Shown: positions 44,898-56,864, counted from the stretch's first letter. The stretch is 64,000 nucleotides of DNA from Rhodeus uyekii (GCA_037043235.1 JAWRVZ010000183.1:186001-250000), one strand, 5' to 3'. The notes: generated by a model from the letters alone, not told the origin. A program made the numbers and translations.

Positions 44898-46328
44898 ATG
44901 GCTGATGAGCAGACATTTAAACCTTGTGTTTTTCCATGTCCGCGTTTTATAACGGACAGGGATACACATGAAATGTGCGTTGTCTGCCTGGGGGCGGAGC
45001 ACGCGCGGTCAGCACTTGAGAACGCCGGCTGTAAGGACTGTGAGAGGTTCTCATTGTGTACGCTCCACTCCCGCCTGGCGGTCTGTAAGGAGGCCGCTCA
45101 GGCTAGTGTTCCCCAAGGTTCGGGACCTGCAGCAGCTGAGGCTTTGCGGCGCTCTCAGTCATGGGGATCACAAATGGATCTCGCTGAGGGATCTGGGATG
45201 GGTCCTTCCTTATCTCAGCCCTCGCAAGATGAGGCGGTCCCAGTCACGGGCGTGCTGTGGGCACGGTTTCCCCAAAAGACGATCGTGCTGGAGCTCCGGC
45301 ACTGACTTTATCCAGTTCGGATGAGATGGATTTAGCTAGTCTCGACCCATTCTGGGAGGATTCGCCACCCTCCTCGCAGGCGTTTGAGGAGTTAGTTGAG
45401 GTTGTGGCTCGAGCGGTCTCGCGTCTGGGTATTGATTGGCCGGCGGAGACCAGGAGCACTCGTCCTAGAAAGAGTATATTGGACGAGCGCTACCTGCCTG
45501 TTCGCGTCACTCCCCCGCGCCGGGCTATGCCTTTCCTTCCTGATCTCCATGCTGAGGTGTCAAGATCATGGAGAAGGCCAGCCTCCATAAGAGTGCATAC
45601 ACCGCATAGTGCTATGTATACCACTCTCGTCGGGGCTCAGCCCTATGGTTATGGAGGGATGCAGAAAGTGGACGAGGCTCTTGCAGGATACCTCCTTTCC
45701 CAGTCTGCATCCTCTTTCAAAGCTCCAGCGCTCCCCACTAAACCGATGCGCGTCACGTCGTCTTTGGTGGGGAAAGCTTTCTCTGCTTCCAGCCAGGCTG
45801 CTGCGTGCCTTCATACTACGGCACTACTGCAGGCCTACCAAGCAGAGTTGCTAGGGGACCTCAACGAGGGCGGTGGTATCGGTCCGGAGGCAATGGCAGA
45901 GCTGCGCCGGACCGTGGATTTGTCTCTCCGGGCCACTAGGGAGACGGCCTACTCTGTCGGCCACTGCATGGCAGCTCTGGTGGCTACGGAGAGACATTTA
46001 TGGCTCAATCTATCGGCCATAAAAGATAAGGACAAGTTTGTTCGGCGATGCCGTAAAAAGTGTCGTCGACAAGTTCCAGGAGGCTGCACGACAGCAGGCG
46101 GCGTTCAGTAAAGTCCTTCCCCGCCGCCCCTCACGTGAGACCGACGGTCAAGCGCGGTCTCAAAGCTCCTCATACAGGGCCGCTCAAAAAGAGAGTGTCG
46201 CCACCCGACTTCCTCCGGCGAATCGTGGAAAGTCAGGCCGACAAGCTCAGGCTCAGCCTTCGGGCAAAAGGGTCGATCTGAGGGGCGTCCTTAACGCTAA
46301 TAAGAAGGCTAAGACTAAGCGGTCCTGA
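44898..46328 (+). pseudogene. DIRS gag-like gene, frameshifted
   Basis: MADEQTFKPCVFPCPRFITD, with Cys pairs CVVCLGAEHARS and CKDCERFSLCTLHSR, then an acidic PFWEDSPPSSQAFEEL, LPDLHAEVSRSWRRP and MAELRRTVDLSLRATRETAY, familiar from fish DIRS gag. The frame changes near 45280 and again near 46060; the last part is basic (RVDLRGVLNANKKAKTKRS). Confidence 0.8.
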
Positions 46329-46439
46329 CACTAAGCCGCAACAAGGTGGTGCCCCGCCACGGGAGAACCACCCCCTCTAAGGAGGGTCCTAGAGCATTCC
46401 ACCCGGGTTTCCGGAAGCCCCGGCCCAGTGGTGAATATG

Positions 46440-46824
46440 TTCACAATACCAGGGGAAGGCGTACCGGTATCGGGTGCTTCCTTTCGGTCTGGCACTCTCG
46501 CCCCGCACGTTCACAAAGGTAGTGGACGCTGCTCTAGCTCCGCTGTGTTTGCAAGGCATTCGTGTCCTAAACTATATCGATGACTGGCTTATTCTGGCCC
46601 AGTCGCCGCAGTTAGCAGCACAACATCGAGATGCTGTGCCCGCACATGAAGGAGCTGGGGTTAAGGCTGAACACCAAGAAGAGTACTTTCTCCCACGACG
46701 AGAACCACTTTCTTGGGGGTCATTTTGGACTCAGTGGCCATGTCTGCTCGGCTCTCCCCCGAGCGCATCCAGGCCATTCGTTCAGCCGTCAAGAGCATCA
46801 AGCTGGGCCAGCCACTCACGGTGA
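46440..46824 (+). pseudogene. DIRS reverse transcriptase fragment
   Basis: YRVLPFGLALSPRTFTKVVD followed by IRVLNYIDDWLILAQSP. The YIDD catalytic box is at 46573-46584. The RT fingers are missing between 46330 and 46440, and downstream sequence (LGLRLNTKKSTFSHDE) is in another frame. Confidence 0.88.
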
Positions 46825-47400
46825 AACACTTTTAGAGAGTGTTAGGGTTCATGGCAGTGGCATCCAGCATTATCCCACTGGGCCTGCTGTACATGAGACC
46901 CCTGCAGTGGTGGCTAAGAACCAAGGGGTGCTCGCAGAAGGGAAACCCGCTTCGCACAATCAAGGTCACGGGGCGATGCCTACGCACCCTGAGTATGTGG
47001 AAGAACTCTTGGTTCCTGTCTCAAGGTCCTGTGTGGGGGCTCTTGGTCGACGGATGACACTCTTAAGGCTGAACACCAAGAAGAGTGTACTTTCTCCCAT
47101 GCAGAAAACCACTTTCTTGGGGGTCATTTGGGACTCACCCTAACCCTAACCTAACCCAGCCGTCAAGAGCATCAAGCTGGGCCAGCCACTCTTGGTGAAA
47201 CACTTTCAGAGAGCGTTAGGGCTCATGGCAGCGGCATCCAGCATTATCCCACTGGGCCTGCTGTACATGAGACCCCTGCAGTGGTGGCTAAAGACCAAGG
47301 GGATCTCGACGAAGGGAAACCCGCTTCGCACAATCGAGGTCACGGAGCAATGCCTACGCACCCTGAATATGTGGAAGAACTCTTGGTTCCTTTCTATATG
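46650..47400 (+). repeat. Imperfect tandem duplication inside DIRS
   Basis: 46655-47000 (aggctgaacaccaagaagag, gcggcatccagcattatccc type words) recurs at 47067-47370. In the second copy about 50 bp is replaced by a telomere-like stretch at 47138-47157. Confidence 0.85.
47138..47157. repeat. Telomere-like CCCTAA repeats at a duplication junction
   Basis: ccctaaccctaacctaaccc, about three vertebrate telomere units, one short by a base, exactly where the second DIRS copy has lost sequence present in the first. Confidence 0.85.
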
Positions 47401-47769
47401 GAGCAGATTTGGGACAGATATGGCAGGGCACAGGTGGTCCTGTTTGCCTCCGTAGAGAACACTCACTGCCCTCTGGGGCTTCTGTTAACACATCCAGCGC
47501 CTCTGGGGCGTAATGCCATGGTACAGGCATGGCCGAGGCTACGCCTGTACGCCTTTCCCCGATCACTTTGCTCCCGGGAGTTCTGGCCAAAATTCGCCGG
47601 GACAAGGTCCATCTAAGCCATTGGCCTATCAGAATATGACTCTCGGACCTCGATGGAGTCCCCTGGTAGATTCCGATCGGGAGGGATCTCCTGTCCCAGG
47701 CGGAGGGTTGCATTCACCCCCGCCCAGAGCTAATGAAGCTGTGGGTCTGGCCCCTGAAGGGGTCCAGCT

Positions 47770-48110
47770 CATAGAACCTAGTCTCTCAGCTGAGGTTGTA
47801 GAGACCATGTTTCAGTCCAGAGCTCCCTCCATGAGGAAACTCTACGCCTTGAAGTGGAAACTCTTCGCGTCTTGGTGTAGCGAAAGGCAGGTGAACCCAG
47901 TAACCTGTCAAGTTGGTAAAGTGCTGGAGTTCCTGTAAGAAAGATTTGCGGCATGGCTGTCCCCCCTCTACCTTGAAGGTTTAAGTGGCTGCCATGGCAG
48001 CTTGCCATGTACCTCTGGGTGGGGTGTCCTTGGGCAGGGACCCCCTAGTCACTCATGTCCTCCGTGGCACACTAAGGCTGAGACCTGTGGCAGACTAGGG
48101 GCCTGGGACT
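47770..48110 (+). pseudogene. DIRS tyrosine recombinase, N-terminal fragment
   Basis: MFQSRAPSMRKLYALKWKLF, CSERQVNPVTCQVGKVLEFL, then a stop and frameshifted relics (RFAAWLSPLYLEGLSGCHGS). This is the SAM-like N-terminal domain of DIRS recombinases; the catalytic Arg/His/Tyr part is absent. Confidence 0.75.
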
Positions 48111-49010
48111 TGTCTGTGGTACTATAAGGCTTGTGACGATTTGAGCAACAACACAAAATAAAGAGAATAAAGTAAGAAAGGGGTGCCAGCCTGATATGAA
48201 AATCAGACAATTATTTGTTGTTGATTAGCAATCATCATCATAGGAATCAAATAAGAAAATAATATATGATCCCCTATGTTAGTTAATTCTGTCTGTTCAT
48301 TTCACAAATATCTAAGAAAAAGTCTTACAACACAAATCAGAGTCAAAACGTAACATATATTCCCACAATCCATCATTTCATATACCAATTTCACAAATTT
48401 AATACAATTTCCAGCAATTCCACAATCTTGACAACCAAACCTATGAAACAAAAATATTCACTCAACATCAACATCTCAGTCCTGTCACAATTCATTTATG
48501 CAGGTCCACAGAGAGTCTATAGTTCATCATTGGGATTGAAGTGCATTGTTTTTGTGTAGCGCACACTTGAAAAAGTCTCCAGTTCCAGCGCATGAAAAAA
48601 CAAACCCCACCCCTAAATACAAACAAATGAAATACAATCAGTATAAATTAACAAAATCCCAAAATAAACATCAACAACAAACAAAAAGGTTCGGACTTAC
48701 ACTTTCCCAGTATAACCGTTTTCACTCCGGTTACATTATCCTTTTAGCTTTCAGCGGTTTCACTTCTAACTAGTACGCTTGCTGTTAGCGGGAGATTCGA
48801 TCTCTGTGACAGAGTCTAGCAGAGGAACCACGAGCGTCAGCGAGTAACTCCAAGTTCGGCCACAGTAAACACTATCATGGTAACTCTAACCTGGCGCTGT
48901 TTTATTTCCGCTGCCGCGATGACGTCACATTCATTCACGGGAAATTTAAAGGGAAAGTCCGCTTTTCGTTACAGGCTATAAGGGACACACCCGGATGCCG
49001 GCGTCGCTGA
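48111..49010. other. Non-coding sequence inside DIRS
   Basis: AT-rich and without recognisable recombinase coding. It probably replaced the lost 3' part of the element. Confidence 0.45.
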
Positions 49011-49340
49011 GGTGGCGTTGGTATAGCGTTCCCCTAGCGCTTTGACGCAGCTCGAGTTCCCTGAAAGGGAACGTCTCGGGTTACGAATGTAACCCTGGTT
49101 CCCTGAGGGGAAGGAGACGCTGCGTCTTTGCCTCAGCTCCTTGCGCCTCCGGGCCCGCTTCAGACACTCTTTTGCTGTCGCTTCTGGGTTTCGGGCGCGC
49201 CTTTATGCTCTCTCATGACGTCACCGGCACGCGCCGGCGGTGACGCATTCACACGCATTCGTCTCTCATTGGTTGCACAGATCTTCACAGGAACAGCGTC
49301 TCGTTCCCCTCAGGGAACCAGGGTTACATTCGTAACCCAA

Positions 49341-49905
49341 TACGTTTCATTCCATCCACTGGCTGCTGCCAATGTACGGAAATGGATGGTATAGTCATGG
49401 AGGGACTGGTTGCCTTGTTGTAACCGGAGCAGTTGATCATGGGTGGAGGTAGGGCCGGCTGTGCGGCTAAAGACTTCACGAAAGTGCTTGATGAATGCAT
49501 CACTTGACTGAGTTAGTGGTCCAGTCTGTTGGAAACCGAGCAACGTAAAAGAAATCCACCTCATTCTCCCGCCTCACCTGAGTAAGGCGCTGGTTCGGCC
49601 ACGGGACAGGCTGATGCAGACGTTGAGGAAGAGACCAGGTGCAGCGCTTGGAGGAACGCGCTAGTGAGCTCGGCAATGGTGTTCGATTCCAGCGACGAGG
49701 ACTCGGCTGCCATGGCAGCGGTTTGTTTAGCGGTCTGGTCTTCTGTCATGATCGACTACAGACAACAGTCGTGAGTAACTTGAAGTTTTATTGAAGACAG
49801 CACACAGGGTTGGACACAATTGTGGCAAAGACTGAAATAGACTGAGGAAGCTTAACTGAGGCTGAGATGCAAGGAAAACGCTGGAGCACGGAGACTTTAA
49901 AGTTT
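49341..49905 (-). pseudogene. Ty3/gypsy element 2, gag 5' part and LTR edge
   Basis: Minus strand starts MTEDQTAKQTAAMAAE at 49749 and reads to QSLHDYTIHFRTLAAASGWN, whose continuation is at 44622. A frame break lies near 49560. 49751-49905 resembles the LTR end/leader of the 38.2-kb copy (acttgaagttttattgaaga) and is cut at about 49905. Confidence 0.8.
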
Positions 49906-50084
49906 AAACTGTAGACTTTAGACTTTTCTGTTATGCAGTGTGCATTGTATGCATGTATTCTTATTTACAAACGGTACAAATGATAATGGCTGCATATTTT
50001 TTTAAGCAATTATACAAAATTTATGTGAAAATATCAATAATGAGTTGCTTTCTTTTGAATAAATTCATGTCATTTTTGTCTGAC

Positions 50085-50278
50085 AGTATGTACCTATATT
50101 TTTAGTACAATTAAATTGTATTTGCCATAAAGGCGAGACTGACACTATGGTGGCTTGTGACAATGAGAACTGTCCATACCAGTGGTTCCACCTACAGTGT
50201 CTCAAACTTAATAAGTCACAACTACCAAAGGGAAAGTGGTACGGTCCGGATTGCCGAAAAAACACTGTTTTTTGTTAG
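50085..50278 (+). pseudogene. PHD finger, C terminus of the ISL2EU second protein
   Basis: In one + frame from about 50118: CICHKGETDTMVACDNENCP, YQWFHLQCLKLNKSQLPKGK and WYGPDCRKN, then TVFC and a TAG stop at 50276-50278. Spacing Cx1C...Cx4C...HxxC...WxxxxC is a PHD-type zinc finger, close to ING-like fingers. In fish ISL2EU elements the YqaJ-nuclease protein ends in such fingers; the nuclease itself is not present here. A one-Cys deviation at the end may mark decay. Confidence 0.7.
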
Positions 50279-50749
50279 CACCTAGTCAACATTTTGCCTC
50301 ATGTTAACCTCATGTTAACCTAATGATTTAAAGTTTGCCTTAAATGTCATGTCATGTCATTGTGTAAATAGACTGTTCATGTTCTTTCAACTATGTTCAA
50401 CTGGTCCACGCTGTGTTCATTGGTATGCCTTTATAAGGAACTGCATGCAAATTGTCATCTTTCTTATAAAAACAACATTTGTAACAAAGTCAGTATTAAT
50501 TCAATACTCAACTAGAAAACAAATAAATCTGCTTTGGGCAATAAAATGTCACAGAAGTATGCGTTCACATCATTTCATTTAGATATTAAATTAATCAAAA
50601 GGTACTACAGATTTGCACGTTTGCCAGTGCACAACAAACAGTCACATTTTTTTTTCTGTGTCGTGTAGCATCTTGAACTTGTTTCGAACGAGTCCTATGA
50701 CTCTCTCCACGTGTGTTCTCACATGAGCCACATTTCGAGACTTCAACAT

Positions 50750-52555
50750 CTAATGGTGACAGTTGGTTTCTTCCTTAGTGAAGGCAGGAATGCGTAGCTC
50801 TGAACCTACTTGGGCGAGTGTTTCAGCAATGTCAAATCCTCGATCTGCCAGCACAATATCACCATATTCTGTTTTGTCCAATAAACCACAGTCATTTGTT
50901 ATATAACTATCTGTAGCTCGACCACCATATCCTTTGCTTATAAAGGAAATTACACCTTGGGGTGAAATGCCTATTAAAAATTTGACTGTATTATGTATAA
51001 GACGACCACGTTTGGGCCCTGGCTTGTAAATTTGGCGGTCTATCAATAAACAGTTCAAAACAGTCGATAATAATGGCCACTTTAAGCCCAAAATAAGCCC
51101 AATGGCATTGTGAGTCTTTTTTCTTCTTGAGTTGGCCAGTAAATAAGAGGATTTAGCCTAGTGTACATTACATTTAGAGTACATAAAATTATTCTTGACA
51201 CACTTCCTGCTGAAATTCTAAATTTGTCAGCCAAATAATTTTCGGGTAAATTTAGTTTTAGACGAAACACCAACACCAACTTCTGAAACTTTGACAATGT
51301 GCTGTTGTAGCCATGGGTCATAGCGGGCTCAATGTATGTGAATAATGTCATCAACACCATATATGATTGAAGTCCTGTAAACAGTCTAACTTTTTCGTCA
51401 TCCATGAAGAAATCCTCAGACAATGTGGTACTTGACAGTTTCTCCTTCAAGTCAACATTTTCTGCTGTCAATCTATTCAGTTCTGATTGCGTAGCATTGA
51501 TGGTATCACTTGTCAGGTAAGTTTGTTGACATTTAGTCAGATCACATTCCTCTGACTCTGACTCTCCAGTCGCTGCGTCAACATGGGTGTTATCACAACT
51601 GTGTGTAGTACTAATGTCGTCATATGTCATTTCTTCATGCTTCAACAAAGACAGCAAGGACTTGGCAGCTTCTAAATTTTCAGTTTTGTCTTTTTGCTCT
51701 TTCGATCTCTTCGCCCTTGCTGGTGTTGGGATCTGTTTCATTTTGTCATGTCCAAGATGAAGAGTTGGTTCCCAATCAATATCACTAATCTCTATAAAGT
51801 GGTGATGGTTTGCCTGCAAAAACAAATCAAAACAACAGAAAGTCTTAGAGAGTTGATATATACTGTGCAAAATATTGTTAATGTGTTGTGATCATTTTAG
51901 GATAGATGTTAAATTGACAATTCTCAAGTGTATAGTAGCCAACACAACTCTTCCAATCACTCAGCGTCTTAGACTGTATGGGTATAATTCCTGGTTTTTA
52001 TTGTTCCCATTGTCTTCATATATTGTATGCATGTAAATAGAAAATCAAATTGGACCTGCAGTATCTGATATGTTTAACCACATATATAAGAGGTATGTAT
52101 ATATGCTTCTAACAGACTACATAACAGAATGCATGTTATATATAGTTATAAAACACCATGTATCTTTTGTGGTGACATATTCTTACTCTTAGTAGAGTTG
52201 TGGCATGTAATTTGAGCATTGCGAAACCGGAAATGTGTCTAAATCCTAAGGTAAACATGCTAAATTCAGCTAGAAGCCATTGAGGAAAACACAATTAACA
52301 GTTCAATATATTTTTTGTATTGTATTTACCTGATAGAAATTTTTTTGAGCACACTCGTTTATACGGGTAGAATGAAGCTGACAGATCTGCTCTGCTTAAT
52401 CGTGAAAACCACAACGTTCTCCTTTTCTCTGATAGTTCTTTTGTTCTATCCCCTTGGTTTGTGATGATGGCTAGCAAACGGTAAAATGACGCTTTATCAC
52501 ACCCACCACTGCTCGTACAGCCAATAACCGCACAGTAGTTCACCATTGCCAACAA
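50750..52555 (-). pseudogene. ISL2EU transposase: THAP finger, coiled coil, DDE core
   Basis: Exon 1 (about 52326-52540): VNYCAVIGCTSSGGCDKASF, KRRTLWFSRLSRADL and VCSKKF, a THAP zinc finger whose last CxxH has Lys for His. Exon 2 from about 51813: DIDWEPTLHLGHDKMKQIPT, a leucine-rich LNRLTAENVDLKEKLSSTTL coiled coil, and LVLVFRLKLNLPENYLADKF-RISAGSVSRI (HTH). The frame then breaks near 51090 and resumes GYGGRATDSYITNDCGLLDK and DIVLADRGFDIAE (DDE_Tnp_4 Asp). The first Asp region between them is lost, so it cannot work. Confidence 0.75.
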
Positions 52556-52620
52556 CTTGTTCGTTTACACCTCCAACATGGCTGCCGCGTCTGTTAGTGG
52601 TGTGACGTCATGTAATAACT

Positions 52621-53513
52621 ATCTATTGAGGAAATCGTAAACCGTGATACCGGTTTGTGTAAGTTGACCAGTTAAATGTATTACTGGCATTTAAAACTCA
52701 TACCTTTTGATACTGTGAGCTTCCTATTTTAGAAAAGGACATGAATCCAATGAGGCAAAAATCAAGATACAAGTCTGGATAGAGGATGTATCTTAATACT
52801 AAAGCGATCAGCACTAGTCAACGTCATGCTAGTCCCCATTTGTAACAATTTATCAACCTCAATGTGTTTATGCAGGAGAAGACGAACAAAGCATCAGGGA
52901 ACATCTGCGAGTAATGAACGAGGAAACAGAGATGCTTCGACCATACATTGAGCTCCTCAAAGAAAGGATGCTGCTAATACAATGCAGACAATTTTTGTGT
53001 CCAACCACAGCACAGAGGAAACTCTTAGTTCCTATATTTCACTGGCCAAAATGGTAAGTACAGTAGTGTGTTAATTGCCTAATTTAATTAAATGATTTAT
53101 GACTATTTTAATACATGTCTTTTCTACTTTGCCTTCATCTTAACATTAGTTCCTTTTGGATCTGACCAAACCAATGTTGATGTGGACAGATTCTCAGTCA
53201 GCTGTCTGAAATGCCAGCATGTTTCGCTGAGTCCCCTGAAGGAGAAATTCAGGTGCTGTGAAGATGGCAGACTTAAAAAAGGTAATTAAATCTTCATGGC
53301 GCCACTTATTGACACCCTAATGATCTGCCGGAGATCATACCTTTCATCCGTCCTGCATGTATCGGTCTTACACACAGAAATGAATGTTTAAAAAATTAAA
53401 AAGTATTGGGTAAAAATATCCACCATGTTGTGTTAACTTAATGATGTTTAGTTTAAAGCCCTACAGTTGGAAGCAGCTTTTCTGTAGTTAAAAGCTACAT
53501 TAGTAGTAGTACA
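52621..53513. other. Unassigned sequence with two exon-like ORF pieces
   Basis: 52876-53053 lies between a good acceptor (tttatgcag) and donor (gtaagt) and reads DEQSIREHLRVMNEETEMLR, PYIELLKERMLLIQCRQFLC. 53145-53279 reads SDQTNVDVDRFSVSCLKCQH and KEKFRCCEDGRLKK before gtaatt, with two Cys pairs. Their phases do not join, so this is not a proven gene; perhaps remnants of another element. Confidence 0.35.
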
Positions 53514-54189
53514 GTCAAGTCAAGTCAAGTCAAGTCACCTTTATTTATATAGCGCTTTTTACAATGTAGATGGTTTCAAAGCAGCTTTACAGGAAAAACA
53601 ATATAAACAAAGTTTGTTTGGCTGAACAGTAGCCCCAAAAGAGCAGATGAATCAATACAAATGATGAATTTTAAGTGTTAAGTTTCCCCAACTGAGCAAG
53701 CCATAGGCGACAGCGGCAAGGAACCAAAACTCCGGCAGGTGACGTAACGAATGAAGAATAGAATGGAGAAAAAACCTTGGGAGAAACCAGGCTCAGTTGG
53801 GGGACCAGTTCTCCTCTGGCCAACAGCCAAACCGTGCATGATTATTATACAACAATTCAAGTCCAATATGAAGTCCAATTTGGTCCGGTTAGAGATGGGT
53901 TCATGATCGTCGCAGGGGAGGGTCCAGTAGAGTCACGGTCTCCACAGACACCCCAGGGCAGTGCTGTGCTCGTGTCCAGGTCCTTCATCTGATCTGGATA
54001 CGGCCTGGATCCAGCTGCCCACGGTAACCTTGGAATAAACAGAGACCAATATCAGCGTAGATGCCATTCTTCTTCTGATGTATCGAGTACATCAGGTGTT
54101 ATGGGAATGTTCCCGGTTCCGGCTTATCTAAATTATTCAGCCTAACAAACATTTTACATGATTTGGATTAAAAATGTATGTATACTGTG

Positions 54190-55082
54190 TTATGTGTATG
54201 CCAGGTTGAAGAGATGTGTTTTTAGTCTACATTTAAACTGACAGAGTGTGTCTGCTTCCCGAACTGTAATAGGAAGACTGTTCCAGAGTTTAGGAGCTAA
54301 ATAGGAAAAGGATCGACCGCCAGCAGTTGACTTTGATATTCTAGGTATTATAAGCTGGTCAGTATTTTGGGATCGCAATAGACGTGAAGGACTATAATGT
54401 GTTAAGAGATCGCTCAAGTACTGTGGAGCTAAACCATTTAATGCTTTGTAAGTAATTAGCAAGATTTTAAAATGTATTCGGTGTTTAATAGGAAGCCAGT
54501 GCAGGTTTGACAGAACTGGGCTAATATGCTCATACTTCCTGGTTCTAGTAAGAACTCGAGCTGCTGCATTTTGGACCAGCTGGAATTTGTTTAATAAGCG
54601 TGCAGGGCAACCACCTAGTAAAGCAGTACAATAATCTAGCCTAGAACTCATGAACGCATGAACTAACTTTTCCGCATTTGTCTTAGATAGCATATGTCGC
54701 AATTTAGATATAGTTTTAAGATGGAAGAATGCCATTTTACAGATGCTAGAAACATGGCTTTCAAATGAAAGATTGGTATCAAAGAGCACACCCAGGTTTC
54801 TAACTGACGACGAAGACTTGACAGAGCAGCCATCGAGTGTTAGGCAGTAGTCTAGATTATTATGTGCTGAACTTTTTGGTCTAATAATTAGAATCTCTGT
54901 TTTTTCAGAATTTAGCAGTAGAAAGATATTAGTCATCCGATTTTTTTATATCAGTTATGCATTCTGTTAATTTAGTGAATGTGTTCTTTTCATCAGGATG
55001 AGAAGAAATATAGAGCTGAGTATCATCAGCGTAAAAATGAAAGCTAATGCCATGCTTCCTAATAACTGCACCCAAAGGAAGC
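54190..55082 (-). pseudogene. L2 reverse transcriptase, C-terminal half
   Basis: Minus strand from 55082: LPLGAVIRKHGISFHFYADD, then TQLYISSHPDEKNTFTKLTE. A poly-A slip near 54940 breaks the frame. It resumes MTNIFLLLNSEKTEILIIRP, LDYCLTLDGCSVKSSSSVRN, LDYCTALLGGCPARLLNKFQ and LTHYSPSRLLRSQNTDQLII to the end LKTHLFNLAYT. These are the RT catalytic box, thumb and C-terminal domains. Confidence 0.88.
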
Positions 55083-55279
55083 ATGTACAGCAGGGGTCTC
55101 AAACTCAAATGAGCTGGGGGCCGCAGGAGGCAGAGTTTGGGTGAGGCAGGGCCGCATCAAGTATTCCACAAAAAAATATGTTCTCAAACGTCATTATTGA
55201 CAGTTCTTTAACTTCAATGGGTTCTTCTTCTATGTACTTGGACTTACTAAAGTTCAAGGTTGAGGAAAAAGTTACTAAT

Positions 55280-55414
55280 TTTTTCGAGATACTAAGTCAT
55301 TATTATGATAAACTCTCATTATTTTGAGATAAGTCAATATTATGAAATTTTCTCATTTTTTCCAGATATTAAGTCATTATTATGAGAAATTCTCATTATT
55401 TTAAGATACTAAGT
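55280..55414. repeat. Minisatellite, unit near gagatactaagtcattattatga
   Basis: Repeats of gagatactaagtcattattatga and ttctcattatttt lie here, at 56702-56850 and at 61280-61335. The three blocks were one array before two elements inserted into it. Confidence 0.85.
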
Positions 55415-56701
55415 CAGGGGTGGGCAAACTATTTGTCTCGCGGGCCACATTGGTTTCTTAAAATTGACAGAGGGGCCGGGATTGTTGACGGGGGGGGGTT
55501 GGTTTGGGGCAAATCCATGACTTTAATATACGAGCGCAAAACTGATGTTTGTGTGCGCGTAAATTACATCCGCGAGCGGAAAACAGAAAAAATTAAAATA
55601 AAAAACAATAAAAATAACTCACTGCTCTTGACTTTTGTAACTTTAATAAATTCAGATATTTTTAATATTTAGTGAAGACAATTCAAAGCTATTTTACATT
55701 TGATTATTTTAATCAAATTAGCTGAGAGTAATTGCTGGTTCTACCTGAAAAACACTACTGTGTTTGTTCTTCTGAGCCCTGATGAAGGAACACTAAATAC
55801 ATACTGTTTTATTGAATGAAAGATAAAATATGACAACAGAAGCATGAAAATAACTGAGGGAAATATATATAGGGACATGACCAGAGCAAAGGCAGGATAT
55901 ACTTCCCTCAATTTAAAATATTTATTGACTTCAAAACTGGTGTTTGAGCTCTAAGTGTCATGTACATTTTATTCTAACGTACATTATATTTCCTCTTGTA
56001 TTTGCAGGTCATGTTCTTGAATGCAGCAAATAACAACATAACGTTTGACAGCATACAACTTCTTTTCAGAAGGTCGTACCTGTGCATTTACTTATAAAAA
56101 ATCCTAGAAAACTTGTATAAAGTATAGTTTGGTCTTAAATCACTCGACTGGGATGCGTGAAATTACAACAAAACAATATTAATACAATTTAATCGACAGA
56201 AAAACCATAATGTAATGTGACTGAATCATATGAGCCTCAGCTCTAGATTGACAATCACAGGCGTCCAATCACAACTGACCTCTGGAAAAAAGGGAACTAA
56301 CCAATGACATTTGATGTTACAAGAGCAAGCTCCGCCCACGACTGACAAAAATAAAAATGCTCGCGCGAGCGGGCGAATGTTCGCGCGTGCACAGATTAGA
56401 TGTCACGCGCGCGCGAGTGATTACAATGAGCTCGCGGGTACCCGTATTTACGCGTGTTGCTCTTGCGCTCGTTCCTTTTTAGCACGGAATTAACGCTATA
56501 AAGGGGGGTGTAGAGGGGTTTGCGACACACGCCTACTCTCCACCACACTTTCAGCGCCACTGCCGCTTGCAGCCGCGACAAAGTGACATTACAGGGAAAT
56601 GTAAAATGAAGGTTTAATATAGGTTCGGCAAGTTCGGCGGGCCGGATTAAAAAGCCCAACGGGCCGGATATGGCCCGCGGGCCGTAGTTTGCCCACCCCT
56701 G
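55415..56701. mobile_element. Second hAT element nested in the minisatellite
   Basis: 1287 bp, ends CAGGGGTGGGCAAACTA and TAGTTTGCCCACCCCTG, exact 8-bp duplications TACTAAGT at 55407-55414 and 56702-56709. The 56340-56600 part is CpG-rich (gcgcgcgcgagtg). No transposase is visible. Confidence 0.93.
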
Positions 56702-56864
56702 TACTAAGTCATTACTATGATAATCTCTCTCATTATTTCGAGATACTAAGTCATTATTATGAGAAACTTATTCATTATTTTGAAATGTCATTATTATAAA
56801 AAAAATTCTCATTATTTCGAGATATTAAGTCATTATTATGAAACTTCTAATTCTGTCCAGATAC

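Larger units (their letters stand above)
44627..49340 (+). mobile_element. DIRS-type tyrosine-recombinase retrotransposon, rearranged
   Basis: Inserted in gypsy gag. The left end (cagttccctttcagggaact, cgagctgcgtcaaagcgcta) returns inverted at 49030-49068. 44685-44800 returns inverted at 49165-49286 (gcgcgcctttatgctctctc). 49076-49115 and 49305-49340 are inverse copies (ggttacgaatgtaaccctgg). Split inverted terminal repeats with an internal complementary region are diagnostic for DIRS. It carries gag, a partial RT, RNase H remnants and a truncated recombinase, all broken. Confidence 0.88.
49906..52620 (-). mobile_element. ISL2EU-type transposon copy 2
   Basis: Right end near gtgtgacgtcatgtaataac matches the start of copy 1. 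Minus strand: THAP exon, intron, then exon with coiled coil and DDE transposase. Plus strand at the left: the PHD-finger end of the convergent YqaJ-type gene. The left terminus is lost at the junction with gypsy element 2. Confidence 0.75.

Noticed and set aside
53514..54130. SINE or tandem (AAGTC)n repeat of its own
   Set aside because: The same sequence continues into LINE coding, so it is the LINE 3' end and its tail.
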